Shown here: positions 25,565 through 33,910 of the stretch, piece by piece
Position numbering within the stretch: position 1 is the first letter of the stretch
How the letters are laid out: every line of letters begins with the position of its first letter
Assembly (NCBI GenBank): GCA_016932895.1
Contig: JAFGCA010000275.1
Coordinates: 4,183 to 68,182 of the forward strand
Source of the DNA: Sedimentisphaerales bacterium
Lineage (GTDB): Bacteria > Planctomycetota > Phycisphaerae > Sedimentisphaerales > SG8-4
Length of the DNA stretch: 64,000 bases
Direction of reading: 5' to 3'
Made by a program: the position numbers and the translations under genes
Notes under the pieces: model-generated
Database searches by the model: none
Told to the model about the DNA's origin: nothing
What the model saw: only the letters and a program-made list of their open reading frames with translations

Positions 25565-26776
25565 ATGACAGGTAGCCAGATCCAGAGTGGATGTTGTATC
25601 AGCAGCGAGGAAAGGCAGCCGCGGGACGGCGAGGCGGCGGGCCCCGCCCAGGCGCAGTTGACCCTTGGGGACATCATGAGCGAGCCGGCGGTCACGGCTT
25701 CGCCAACCGAGAGCGCCTCGACCGCCGCCAGTCGGATGTGCAATCATGGCGTCTCCTGCCTGGTCGTAATGGACGACGGCGTCGTCGGCGTTCTTACCCA
25801 GAAAGACCTGCTCCTGGGCATCTCGGTGGAGCCGGACGCACAACGGCACATCACGGTGGCCGATCACATGTCGAGCGCAACCGTGGTGGCGCCGCCGGAC
25901 CTTCCGGTTCTGGAAGCCAGCCGGCTGCTCAAATCCAAGCACGTCAAGCATCTGCCCGTCGTCGTTGACGGACAGTTGGTGGGAATTGTCACGCAGACGG
26001 ATATCACGCGCAGTCTGATCCATCTGGCGCCGTTGCAGTGCGTCTCGGACGTGATGAGCCCGCGCGTCATCACGGTCAGCACCGAAGCTACCGTGGCCGA
26101 CACTGCGCGTCTCATGTGGTCGCGAAACATTTCGTGCGTGGTGGTCATGCACGCCCACGAACCCGTCGGACTCGTCTCCCAGCGAGACGTCCTGGTGCGA
26201 GTGGTTTCGCAGGGCAAGGACTTCAGCACCCAGTGCGTGACCGACATCATGTCCACCCCCATCCTCTTCATCCCGTCCCACTACTCCGTCTTCACCGCCA
26301 GCCGACTCATGGACAAGATGAAGATCCACCGGCTCGTGGTCCAGGACGCCAAGCGCGTGTGCGGCATCGTCTCGCAAACGGATATTCTCAAAGCCGTTGA
26401 GAAGAACCTCGCCGAAGAAGAGAAGTACCAGCTCCTGCTGGTGCGTTCGGACCTGCCGATCTTTCTGCTCGATCAAGAGGGCTTGATCACGTACGTCAAT
26501 CCCGCCTTCGTACGCTTGTTCGACAAGAACCGGAGCGAAGAAGTGGTCGGGACTCCATTCGCGCATGAGTGCCTGTGGGACCGTCCGGTAGATCGGGAGC
26601 GGCTTTCACGCGTGCTTGAAAGCAGCCGGTCCGGCCTGGTCCGAGCCGTTGTTCACGACGGCGCTGATGAGTGCCGGCGTGTCCTCGTACTCCTGACGGC
26701 GAGTCATGGCGTCGACGGGGAAATCAGCGGCTGGCAAGGCGTGGCCTGGCCGGTGCCCCGAAGAAACCCGGCCTGA
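25565..26776 (+). CDS. Four-CBS-domain regulator with C-terminal PAS domain
   Basis: 403 residues. Four CBS motifs follow one another from about residue 30 to 285 (two Bateman modules): Gly-Asp-Ile-Met-Ser-Glu-Pro, Val-Ala-Asp-His-Met, Val-Ser-Asp-Val-Met-Ser-Pro and Val-Thr-Asp-Ile-Met-Ser-Thr-Pro, each with Gly-Val/Ile-Val-Thr/Ser-Gln later. Such modules bind adenosyl nucleotides. A PAS domain follows at about 300-395 (Leu-Pro-Ile-Phe-Leu-Leu-Asp-Gln-Glu-Gly-Leu-Ile-Thr-Tyr-Val-Asn-Pro-Ala-Phe). No output domain (kinase, GGDEF or DNA-binding) is present, so it must act through a partner, plausibly the STAS protein just upstream. Confidence 0.88.
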   Translation: MTGSQIQSGCCISSEERQPRDGEAAGPAQAQLTLGDIMSEPAVTASPTESASTAASRMCNHGVSCLVVMDDGVVGVLTQKDLLLGISVEPDAQRHITVADHMSSATVVAPPDLPVLEASRLLKSKHVKHLPVVVDGQLVGIVTQTDITRSLIHLAPLQCVSDVMSPRVITVSTEATVADTARLMWSRNISCVVVMHAHEPVGLVSQRDVLVRVVSQGKDFSTQCVTDIMSTPILFIPSHYSVFTASRLMDKMKIHRLVVQDAKRVCGIVSQTDILKAVEKNLAEEEKYQLLLVRSDLPIFLLDQEGLITYVNPAFVRLFDKNRSEEVVGTPFAHECLWDRPVDRERLSRVLESSRSGLVRAVVHDGADECRRVLVLLTASHGVDGEISGWQGVAWPVPRRNPA

Positions 26777-26863
26777 CAGCACCTTATTGCGCACGTCTTC
26801 CGATTATCGCCAGAAGGAGATTGCTCGCCCAGCATCCGCGAGCTTTCGCAGACTCGGCACGCG

Positions 26864-26920
26864 CAGGGCCTGCGCCGCGTGTCACAGGCCCTGCCATCGT
26901 GCCGCACGAACGGTTCGTGC
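26864..26920. terminator. Paired hairpins between convergent genes
   Basis: CAGGGCCTG (26864-26872) pairs with CAGGCCCTG (26885-26893) across 12 nt. A second hairpin, GCACGAA (26904-26910) with TTCGTGC (26914-26920), is followed on the plus strand by TGTTAGTCTT. It could end both the CBS/PAS gene and the converging large gene. Confidence 0.5.
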
Positions 26921-26936
26921 TGTTAGTCTTCGGATC

Positions 26937-29900
26937 TTACGGCCAGAGCAATTCCTCCTGCCAGGAGCCGGCCAGAAGGCCGAAATCGAAAAGGTCCACG
27001 CGGCCGTCACCGGCGATGCCCAGGCGGAGCCACTGCCCCGCCAGAAGCTCCAGGTCGCGGTAGTCAACGAGGCAATCGGCGTTCAGGTCGCCCTCGGGCC
27101 GGGCCAGAGAAGGCACGCACCGAGGCTTGTACAGGCGAATCTCGTCGATGGTGACCGTGCCGGCGCCGTTGAGCTGCGGGTCGTTCCGGTCACCGATACC
27201 GATGTGCATGGCCTCGACGGCGCCGAGGTTCACCCCGGCCGCCGCGAAGTCACCCAGCGCGACGTTCCACTCCTGCCACGTATCCAGCAGCACCGCATCC
27301 GGGTCCGGGTGATTCACGATCCCGACCGCACCGGCCGCATCCTCGAGAGCCACGTACAACGGGCCCGGCGTGTTGCTCGCATGGGCCACACCGATTTCGG
27401 CGGCTTCCCACGTCCCGGAAACGCCGCCTTCGACGGATACGCCCGAGAATTCCGCGATAGTGACATTGCCCGAGCTGTGACTGGTCAGGGCCAGACCGAC
27501 CGTGACGCTTCCGATCATTGAGATCTCCTGCGGATTCCAGACCATCGGCGTCCAGCCTTCCGCGTCGGGATCCCCGGAGTAGAAGGCGCTGAATTCGTTG
27601 CCGACCCGCTCCAATCGCAGCCAGACCGGCTCGCGCAGCGCGATCTGCTCGGGCGTGGCGACGGGGCTGTCGCTGGTGGCGTTGGCAAAGGCGCGGGCCT
27701 GAAAGCGAACGCCGTTGTCGCCCGTCAGATAGACCGCGGCAAACTTCGAGCCGGGGTCCAGACTCTCGCGGATCATGACGCCCGCTTTGGCCCAGACGTC
27801 GGTGTCACGCAGGCTCTCGACGCGCGCGACGATGACGCCGTCCGCATCGAGCTGCTTGTGGGCGTAGCGGAACTGGTCGGCGGTACCCCAGATATCGCTG
27901 CCGGCGGCGCTCATGGTAAGGCGGCCCGGGGCCGTCTCCAGAAAAGCGAGCGGATTGCCCCGGAACTGCAACGTCAGGGCTTTGACACCGTTGATCGTCC
28001 AGTCCTGTGGCGCCACCCAGATGCGATTCGTCTCGGAGTAGCCCGGTGCAGCCGTGTTGTCGTAGTACAAAGGCATCGCCTGGGCGCCGCTGTACACGAT
28101 GTCGGTCTGTGCGATCGAGCCCTCGAAATGGGGACTCTCCGGGCTCCAGATATCGTGCCCGACGATCGCGCCGGAGCCGTTGCCGGGCACGGCCACGGGC
28201 TCGGAGAAGCCGAGGCCGTCGAGCCAGGTTTGGAAGACGCGTTGGCCCACCTCGTTGGTGTAGCTCTCGAAATCGTCCACAGCAAGGAAATCGGCCGTGG
28301 CAAAGCTCCACACGGCGCCCTTCCAGGGACTCTCCGGATGGGCCTCGTTGACCTCGTCGATCCGCCAGTAATAGGTCGCGTTCCAGGCAAGCGGGCCGGG
28401 CTCAAAGGCGGCGGCGTCCAGCGGCTGTCGACCCCGATAGATGCCGGCGGTGGTCGCATCGGCATTCGCCACGGCCTCTTCGTCGTCACCGAAGTAGACG
28501 TCGTGCTCGACGGCGCGAACGCCGGCGGACCAGCTCAGCATCGGCGCCTGCGTGACATCGACGGCGCCGTCCTGCGGGTCCTCCCCCGCGGCCCACGCCG
28601 CCTCGAAGGCTTTGAGGTAACTGCCGCCGATCAGCGTACGCTGCGGCACTGCGGGCCCCTGCCAGGCCGCCGAACAATGGTCGCCCCCGCCGCCTTCTTT
28701 CCAGAGCGCGGCGATGTAGTAGCGACCCGCTTCCAGCGAGATGGGGACCGACTGCTGCTCGGGCACGGTATCCCACGCCTGAGCTCCCGTCCAGCCGGGC
28801 ACCTCGGCAATCAGCGCGGCGCTGTCCGGACCGGCGCCCAGGTACAGCTCGGTATTGTCGTCGCCGGCGACCCAAAACGTGTACGGGCCAGCGACGGGGA
28901 CGTGCAGCCACGCCTGGAGGCGGCCGCCGTAGTTGTCGCCGTAATCCGGAGAGTCGAAATCCGCAAGCTCATCGCTGACCGTCGGCGCCGCCGGGAACCG
29001 GGGATCGTTTCTCAGGGCGTCGAGATCCGTCCCGGCGATATTCTCCCATATCTCGCGCGCGACACCGCCCAGACCGGGAATGGTCGTGGTGAAGCTCCAG
29101 ACCGCGCCCACGTGCCTTACGCCGGCCGTGTCGATCTCATCCACGCGCCAGTAGTAAGTGGTATCCAGGGCGAGCGTCCCCGGATCGAAACCGGTGTCGA
29201 ACTGATTGCCCTGGAAGGCCGCCTGCGCAGCGTTGGCGACCTCGTCTTCGCTGGTGCTGAAGTAGACGTCGTGCGTGAGGGCGTTGGCGCCGCCGGTCCA
29301 GGCAAGATCGACGTCGGCGTCCTGGAACTTCGCCCCCGGCGGCGGCGCCGGCTCGAAGGCCGTCAGCGGTGCGGCGGTGAAACTCCAAACGGCGCCGGTA
29401 TGAACCGCGCCGGTCGCATCGACCTCGTCGACGCGCCAGCGATACGCGGCCCCCGGCACCAGACCCGGAGCGTGGAAGTACAAGGCCACCGGATGCAGCG
29501 GCGCAACCAGATCGGCCTCGGTAAGCTCTTCGCCGGTACCCAGGTACACTCTGTGCCCGACGGTCGTGTCGCCGGCGGTCCACTGCAACAGCGGGCTCAC
29601 CACGCCGGTGGTCCCGTCGGCGGGAATCGGGCCGTACGCTTCCAGTTGCGGCGGAGGCGCATCGTAGACGTCACCTTCAACCACTACGCTGTCGAAAGTC
29701 GCGGTGCGAAGCGTGCCGTCGACGTGAGAAGTCACGCACAAGCCGATGTAGCATCCCGCTTTGGTGCCGGCTTGCGTCCGCATGGCAATGGTGAGGACCG
29801 GACCATGCTGCGTCCAGTTCACACCGTCCTGGGAAAAATACGCCCGAAACTCGTCGGCGGTCCGCTCGATCTTGACGTACCACGGCGGCTGCGGGGCCGG

Positions 29901-30314
29901 CGACGGATCGGAATCGGACGACGAGCCGCCGTCGGCCGTCAGGCGCCGCTGAAAAGAGCCGCCCCCGCCGTTGCCGGCGGTGATGACCGTCATGGCATGG
30001 CGGGACCCGCCGACGAGCTGCTCGCGCATCATGACCCCGGCCTTGGCCCAGGCATTGGAGCCGTCGCCCCAGGCCACCACGCGGGCCGTGATGGAACCGT
30101 CGCCCACCAGGTACTTGAAGACGAAATGAAAATTATCCGAGTTGCCCCAGATGTCGTTGCCGTTGCCGGCGATGGTCCACGTCCCCGTCGCCTCCTCGAA
30201 GAGGGCGCTTCCGGGCGTCGGCGCGCCGACGTCAACGTTGGTCCAGCCCAGAGCGACGCCGGAACAGACCGTCACCACGACACAGCAGATGGTACACTGC
30301 GTTATTCGATACAT
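26937..30314 (-). CDS. Large modular exported protein (DUF1349-like, PA14, Fn3-like, dockerin-like)
   Basis: 1125 residues from the ATG at 30314, preceded by TAGGAG. Order: a signal peptide (1-23); a jelly roll with Gly-Thr-Trp-Thr-Ile-Ala-Gly-Asn-Gly-Asn-Asp-Ile-Trp-Gly; two Fn3-like repeats ending Tyr-Arg/Tyr-Trp-Arg-Val-Asp-Glu; a PA14-type domain (Val-Ala-Arg-Glu-Ile-Trp-Glu-Asn-Ile, Phe-Trp-Val-Ala-Gly-Asp-Asp-Asn); a third Fn3-like repeat; and a beta domain starting Ala-Val-Asp-Asp-Phe-Glu-Ser-Tyr. A second copy of the first jelly roll follows (Gly-Ser-Asp-Ile-Trp-Gly-Thr-Ala-Asp-Gln-Phe). The end carries two dockerin-type calcium loops (Gly-Asp-Leu-Asn-Ala-Asp-Cys, Gly-Asp-Gly-Arg-Val-Asp). 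It is an extracellular adhesive or glycan-binding protein with no catalytic site found. Confidence 0.9.
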   Translation of the reverse strand: MYRITQCTICCVVVTVCSGVALGWTNVDVGAPTPGSALFEEATGTWTIAGNGNDIWGNSDNFHFVFKYLVGDGSITARVVAWGDGSNAWAKAGVMMREQLVGGSRHAMTVITAGNGGGGSFQRRLTADGGSSSDSDPSPAPQPPWYVKIERTADEFRAYFSQDGVNWTQHGPVLTIAMRTQAGTKAGCYIGLCVTSHVDGTLRTATFDSVVVEGDVYDAPPPQLEAYGPIPADGTTGVVSPLLQWTAGDTTVGHRVYLGTGEELTEADLVAPLHPVALYFHAPGLVPGAAYRWRVDEVDATGAVHTGAVWSFTAAPLTAFEPAPPPGAKFQDADVDLAWTGGANALTHDVYFSTSEDEVANAAQAAFQGNQFDTGFDPGTLALDTTYYWRVDEIDTAGVRHVGAVWSFTTTIPGLGGVAREIWENIAGTDLDALRNDPRFPAAPTVSDELADFDSPDYGDNYGGRLQAWLHVPVAGPYTFWVAGDDNTELYLGAGPDSAALIAEVPGWTGAQAWDTVPEQQSVPISLEAGRYYIAALWKEGGGGDHCSAAWQGPAVPQRTLIGGSYLKAFEAAWAAGEDPQDGAVDVTQAPMLSWSAGVRAVEHDVYFGDDEEAVANADATTAGIYRGRQPLDAAAFEPGPLAWNATYYWRIDEVNEAHPESPWKGAVWSFATADFLAVDDFESYTNEVGQRVFQTWLDGLGFSEPVAVPGNGSGAIVGHDIWSPESPHFEGSIAQTDIVYSGAQAMPLYYDNTAAPGYSETNRIWVAPQDWTINGVKALTLQFRGNPLAFLETAPGRLTMSAAGSDIWGTADQFRYAHKQLDADGVIVARVESLRDTDVWAKAGVMIRESLDPGSKFAAVYLTGDNGVRFQARAFANATSDSPVATPEQIALREPVWLRLERVGNEFSAFYSGDPDAEGWTPMVWNPQEISMIGSVTVGLALTSHSSGNVTIAEFSGVSVEGGVSGTWEAAEIGVAHASNTPGPLYVALEDAAGAVGIVNHPDPDAVLLDTWQEWNVALGDFAAAGVNLGAVEAMHIGIGDRNDPQLNGAGTVTIDEIRLYKPRCVPSLARPEGDLNADCLVDYRDLELLAGQWLRLGIAGDGRVDLFDFGLLAGSWQEELLWP

Positions 30315-30324
30315 GATATGTCTC

Positions 30325-30390
30325 CTACACGAAGTTAACGCGTCGCGCCCGTCTCGCGTTGCGAGCAGGCGCACCGTCCTCAACAGGCAC
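30325..30390 (-). other. Possible 21-codon leader frame
   Basis: GTG at 30390 follows a full AAGGAGG at 5-nt spacing. Its TAG at 30325-30327 overlaps the TAGGAG ribosome site of the large gene that starts at 30314. The predicted peptide is Arg-rich. This arrangement would allow translational coupling; it could also be chance. Confidence 0.35.
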
Positions 30391-30459
30391 TATGTCCTCC
30401 TTAGTGCGCTCTCACCACCTGTCTGGAACGGCTTCCGTGGAGTGCGGAAGCGTCTCGTG

Positions 30460-30504
30460 CTACGGAGAATGATCCCCGATTGAAATGCAATGCTTCAGAT
30501 CCAT
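30460..30504 (-). other. Possible 14-codon leader frame
   Basis: ATG at 30504 is preceded by AAGGAGGTGGTC, a near-perfect ribosome site, and runs 14 codons to TAG. It lies in the leader between the promoter at 30680-30709 and the large gene. Confidence 0.35.
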
Positions 30505-30679
30505 GACCACCTCCTTCTTTCCGTATGCTCACAAATGAGCCGGTCATTGATGCATCGCGCATCCATTGCTGCGCCTTCGAGCCCGGCGAATCGTCCTGAC
30601 CGTCGCGTGGCAGCCGTGTCCGGCACGCCGGCAATCGAAAACGGCTCGAAGTACAAAAACCCCCAATTCTGACATCTCC

Positions 30680-30709
30680 AATATAGCAAAAAAGGCGCGG
30701 GCCTGTCAA
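30680..30709 (-). promoter_or_regulatory. Sigma70-type promoter of the large modular gene
   Basis: On the minus strand a perfect TTGACA (30704-30709), 18 nt, then TATATT (30680-30685). The predicted leader is about 360 nt long. The wider gap 30315-30982 holds no supported gene other than the two tiny leader frames. Confidence 0.6.
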
Positions 30710-30982
30710 GAAAATCTGCGCTTTTACCGGACCGCTTTTGGAAGTGCCCGCCCCTTCTACGAACTTTCACCCGAACCACTGCCCCGTCCTTCCCGACACA
30801 ACACGAACAAGATGTCACAACACGGATGAGGGGACATTCTGGCGCGACGGCGGCTGAGCGCCGGGGCGCATCGCCGGTTCGCAGTTCAGAGGGACGAGAC
30901 AGCGACAAGGTTGATACCAGCGTCTCTGCCCTTTGGACTCGTTCGCGCGATCCGTCAGATTCGAAGCGTGCGGCGGCGCTGG

Positions 30983-31237
30983 CTACCTCTTTCTGCGCTT
31001 CCTCGATCGGGGTCCGCCCTGCCTGATCCGCAAGACTTTGCGGATGATCCGCGCCGAGGCGCTGCCGGGCCGGGCGGCGGCGAACAGGCGGAGCCTCCGC
31101 TCCAGCAGGATCCTCAGACCCAGCACCTCGAGCCCGACCAGGATCAGCCAGGAGCCGGGGGATAGCGGGGTAATCAGAGCCAGAAAACCCAGCGCGATCA
31201 GAACAACACCCACCGTTGTCTTGATCGCACGTTTCAT
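30983..31237 (-). CDS. PGPGW-type small transmembrane protein
   Basis: 84 residues from the ATG at 31237 (a TTG two codons earlier is possible; neither has a strong ribosome site). Two membrane helices flank the family signature Pro-Leu-Ser-Pro-Gly-Ser-Trp-Leu-Ile-Leu-Val-Gly-Leu. An Arg/Lys-rich cytoplasmic tail follows. The function of this family is unknown. It is 102 bp downstream of the H-X9-D gene cluster and may be its last gene. Confidence 0.8.
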   Translation of the reverse strand: MKRAIKTTVGVVLIALGFLALITPLSPGSWLILVGLEVLGLRILLERRLRLFAAARPGSASARIIRKVLRIRQGGPRSRKRRKR

Positions 31238-31339
31238 CGGCAAGAGGTTTCAACAGGGTCCGGCGCGAGCGGACCCGCACCGGGCGCCGACGGAATCGCC
31301 GCCGTCATGAACGTGAGCCGGGAAAGACCTTCGGAGTCG

Positions 31340-32125
31340 TCAAAAGTCCTTGTACGACCGCATCCACTGGGGCCAGTCGGAGGGCTGGACGCCACCGACC
31401 GTGGTCCAGTGGCCGGTAATGTCGAAATTCTGGTGCCACTTGAACGTCCACAGCTCCTTGAGCCCCACCTTTCGGACCGTATTGAAATCAGCGAACACAT
31501 AGTTGACGTACCCGACATGACGGTCGATACAGAGGAGATTCATCTCGCTGGAGATATCCGACTGTCCCTTGACCGCCGGCGGAGGCGAGGTATGGTTGGG
31601 GAACGCATCGAGATAGGCGCAGTCGAAGAACAGCGGCACGTTGTCCGGCTTCTTGATATTGGTGGTCTCGCGCCAGAAATTGTCGCCGGTGCGATTGCAG
31701 AGCCATTCGTCCTGGCCGTAGCTGCCCCGATCCTTGATTTCCGGGTCCTTGTCCCGGATCGCACCCCAGCCCTGCTGGTCCCAGTTCCAGGCGCGCTGCT
31801 CGAACCGCCCACCCGCCGCCAGGGGCAGCGTGGCCGACGGACACAGCGCCAGCTTGCCCTTGTCCTTGTAATAGGGCAGCAACACGACGGGCCAGTCGTT
31901 GGCCGCCGCGTTGCCGTTGTAGGCGCCGATGTTGAACTTGCCCTCGCTGTCCTGCGTGTAGAAATACCAGATGAGTCCCCACTGCTTGAGGTTGGACATG
32001 CAACTCACGGCCTGCGCCTGCTTCTTGACGCGCTGGAGACTGGGCATCAGGATTGCCATCAGCAAAGCGATGATGGCCACCACCACCAGCAGTTCAATCA
32101 ACGTAAACCCTCGATCCTTGCGCAT
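31340..32125 (-). CDS. Prepilin-type H-X9-D protein (complete pseudopilin)
   Basis: 261 residues from the ATG at 32125 (GAAGGGG site). The N-terminus Met-Arg-Lys-Asp-Arg-Gly/Phe-Thr-Leu-Ile-Glu-Leu is a prepilin-peptidase signal with the conserved Glu at +5, followed by the hydrophobic spine. The C-terminal half has Asp-Arg-His-Val...Phe-Ala-Asp, the H-X9-D motif of the planctomycete processing-associated family. The end is Asp-Trp-Pro-Gln-Trp-Met-Arg-Ser-Tyr-Lys-Asp-Phe. It is expected in a type II secretion or pilus-like filament. Of four tandem relatives this last gene is the only one with the cleavage signal. Confidence 0.9.
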   Translation of the reverse strand: MRKDRGFTLIELLVVVAIIALLMAILMPSLQRVKKQAQAVSCMSNLKQWGLIWYFYTQDSEGKFNIGAYNGNAAANDWPVVLLPYYKDKGKLALCPSATLPLAAGGRFEQRAWNWDQQGWGAIRDKDPEIKDRGSYGQDEWLCNRTGDNFWRETTNIKKPDNVPLFFDCAYLDAFPNHTSPPPAVKGQSDISSEMNLLCIDRHVGYVNYVFADFNTVRKVGLKELWTFKWHQNFDITGHWTTVGGVQPSDWPQWMRSYKDF

Positions 32126-32223
32126 CACGGACCCCTTCTGCATATGATCGAAACCAGGCTCAGAACCGGCGAGCCGTACGGGTACTATCATACATCCCAG
32201 GGGACCGGAATGCAAGCTTCGAC

Positions 32224-33042
32224 TTAGTAGTCCTTGAACTGCCTCATCCACTGGGGCCAATCGCTGGCCACCGCCCCGCCGGCCTTCGTCCACGGACCTT
32301 CCGTCTCATGGCTGCGGTGCCACTTCAACGTCCAGAACTCCTTCAAGCCAACCCGCCGCACCGATCCGTCCACAAAGAGGCAGCTTACCGCCCCATTGTG
32401 GCGATTGATGCAGCAGCGAGCCATGTGGTTACCGCTCCAGGCCGCAAACTCACTTACGGCCGGTCCGTCCGTGTGCCGCGGCCATAGGTCAAAGCGAAGC
32501 GCCTCCACGAAAAGAGGCACTGTCTCGCCATGGGCGAGGTCCCGCAGATCCTGCCAGCCCTCTGAAACAGGCACGCCGCCCTCGTAGGTCGATCCATGGC
32601 CACCTTGGGGGGTGATGCAGTAGCCATTGAGACCGTAGCTGCCCGAGATCCCGTTGGGGCCCAGTTCCGTTCCACGGTAGATACCCCATGCGCTGAAAAC
32701 GCTCAGCCCGGGATTGGAGACTCCGTCTTCTCCAACGACCGGGCCGGTTGACTCAGGGCAGAACCAGATTCGCATCCGCTTCCAGTCCTTGTGCGCCTCG
32801 TCAAGCTCCCTGGGCCACCAGTATCCCGCCGTCCCCGGCGCCCCGCTGAAGAGCCAGCCATCGTTGCGCTCAATGTACCCCTGGAAGATGCCGCCCCACT
32901 GCCGCAAGTTCGACTGGCAGACAAGCTCTCTCCCTCGCCTCCGTCCACTCTGACCCACCGCCCCCAGGGTCAAGCAGGCCAGCGCGATGCAGACGAAAAC
33001 GACCATATGGTCCCAATGCGTTCTCGTACGTATGAATCTCAT
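32224..33042 (-). CDS. H-X9-DG protein without prepilin signal (paralogue 3)
   Basis: 272 residues; AAGGAG precedes the ATG. The N-terminus is Arg-rich, then one hydrophobic helix (Met-Val-Val-Phe-Val-Cys-Ile-Ala-Leu-Ala), then Cys-Gln-Ser-Asn-Leu-Arg-Gln-Trp-Gly as in pseudopilins. The Gly-Phe-Thr-Leu-Ile-Glu signal is absent. The C-terminus keeps His-x9-Asp-Gly (Asn-Arg-His-Asn...Phe-Val-Asp-Gly) and the ending Asp-Trp-Pro-Gln-Trp-Met-Arg-Gln-Phe-Lys-Asp-Tyr. It is likely a membrane-anchored relative that prepilin peptidase cannot process. It is 98 bp upstream of the complete pseudopilin in the same operon-like run. Confidence 0.85.
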   Translation of the reverse strand: MRFIRTRTHWDHMVVFVCIALACLTLGAVGQSGRRRGRELVCQSNLRQWGGIFQGYIERNDGWLFSGAPGTAGYWWPRELDEAHKDWKRMRIWFCPESTGPVVGEDGVSNPGLSVFSAWGIYRGTELGPNGISGSYGLNGYCITPQGGHGSTYEGGVPVSEGWQDLRDLAHGETVPLFVEALRFDLWPRHTDGPAVSEFAAWSGNHMARCCINRHNGAVSCLFVDGSVRRVGLKEFWTLKWHRSHETEGPWTKAGGAVASDWPQWMRQFKDY

Positions 33043-33074
33043 GATCGCTCCTTACGCATTTGGAATGTGCTCCG

Positions 33075-33878
33075 CTAATAGTCCTTGAACAGTCTCATCC
33101 ACTGGGGCCAATCACTGGCCACCACCCCGCCGGCCTTCGTCCACGGACCATCCGTGTTGTAGTTGCGGTGCCACTTCAACGTCCAGAGCTCCTTCAAGCC
33201 AACCTTCCGCACGGACCAATCCATGAAAAGGACGTTGACGCCGCCGCCGTGCCGGTCGATGCAGAAAAGGTCCATCTCATTGATCAAGCCCGTGTTGCCC
33301 CAACCGGAACCGCGAGCAGCCGGCGGCGGTTGATCCGTGTGCCTCGGCCATGCATCGTGCCAAGTCGAGTCGGCAAACACCGGAACGGTCGCCGGATTCT
33401 CAACATTCTCGGTGGTTCTCCAGAAATCCCGCTCCAAGCGCGTGCCACGATCATGCGCCGTATCGTTCGTCCAGGAGTTGATGCCGTAGCTGCTGACATA
33501 GAAGTATTCGCCCCCCTCTGGGAGACTAACGAACCGGTACCACGCTCGAAACGTTCCCGAGTCACCAATATGCTGAACGATCTGTGTGGCCATCGGGCAC
33601 TTCAACAGGTGCCATTGATCGTCGTAATAGGGACGCAGCGCATTCATCCACAGCTCGGTCGTGCCGAGACCGCCCCAGCCGCGATTGAAACGGCCGTCAT
33701 GCTCGGCAGTGTATTTGTCGAACATCGCACCCCACCGGCGCAGGTTGGCCTCGCAAACAAACTCCCTGGCTCGCCTCCGTCCACCCTGCCCCACAGCCCC
33801 AAGAGTCAAGCAGGCCAGCACGGTCCAGACGAAAACGACCATATGGTCCCAACGCGTTCTCGTACGTATGAGTCTCAT
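33075..33878 (-). CDS. H-X9-D protein without prepilin signal (paralogue 2)
   Basis: 267 residues from the ATG at 33878 (AAAGGAG site); the frame is open to 34100 but that part overlaps the neighbour. The first 45 residues are almost the same as in the next gene (Met-Arg-Leu-Ile-Arg-Thr-Arg-Thr-Arg-Trp-Asp-His-Met-Val-Val-Phe), which points to recent duplication, while the middle has diverged. The C-terminus has His-x9-Asp-Trp instead of Asp-Gly and ends Trp-Pro-Gln-Trp-Met-Arg-Leu-Phe-Lys-Asp-Tyr. It is 32 bp from both neighbours. Confidence 0.85.
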   Translation of the reverse strand: MRLIRTRTRWDHMVVFVWTVLACLTLGAVGQGGRRRAREFVCEANLRRWGAMFDKYTAEHDGRFNRGWGGLGTTELWMNALRPYYDDQWHLLKCPMATQIVQHIGDSGTFRAWYRFVSLPEGGEYFYVSSYGINSWTNDTAHDRGTRLERDFWRTTENVENPATVPVFADSTWHDAWPRHTDQPPPAARGSGWGNTGLINEMDLFCIDRHGGGVNVLFMDWSVRKVGLKELWTLKWHRNYNTDGPWTKAGGVVASDWPQWMRLFKDY

Positions 33879-33910
33879 TATCGCTCCTTTGGCATCCAGA
33901 AAGTGCTCCG

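Noticed and set aside
27858..30338. 826-codon plus-strand frame opposite the large modular protein
   Set aside because: No domains, no ribosome site, Arg/Gly-rich shadow composition.
30495..31280. 261-codon minus-strand frame covering the PGPGW gene and the leader region
   Set aside because: It is out of frame with the recognisable PGPGW protein and contains the promoter of the next gene.
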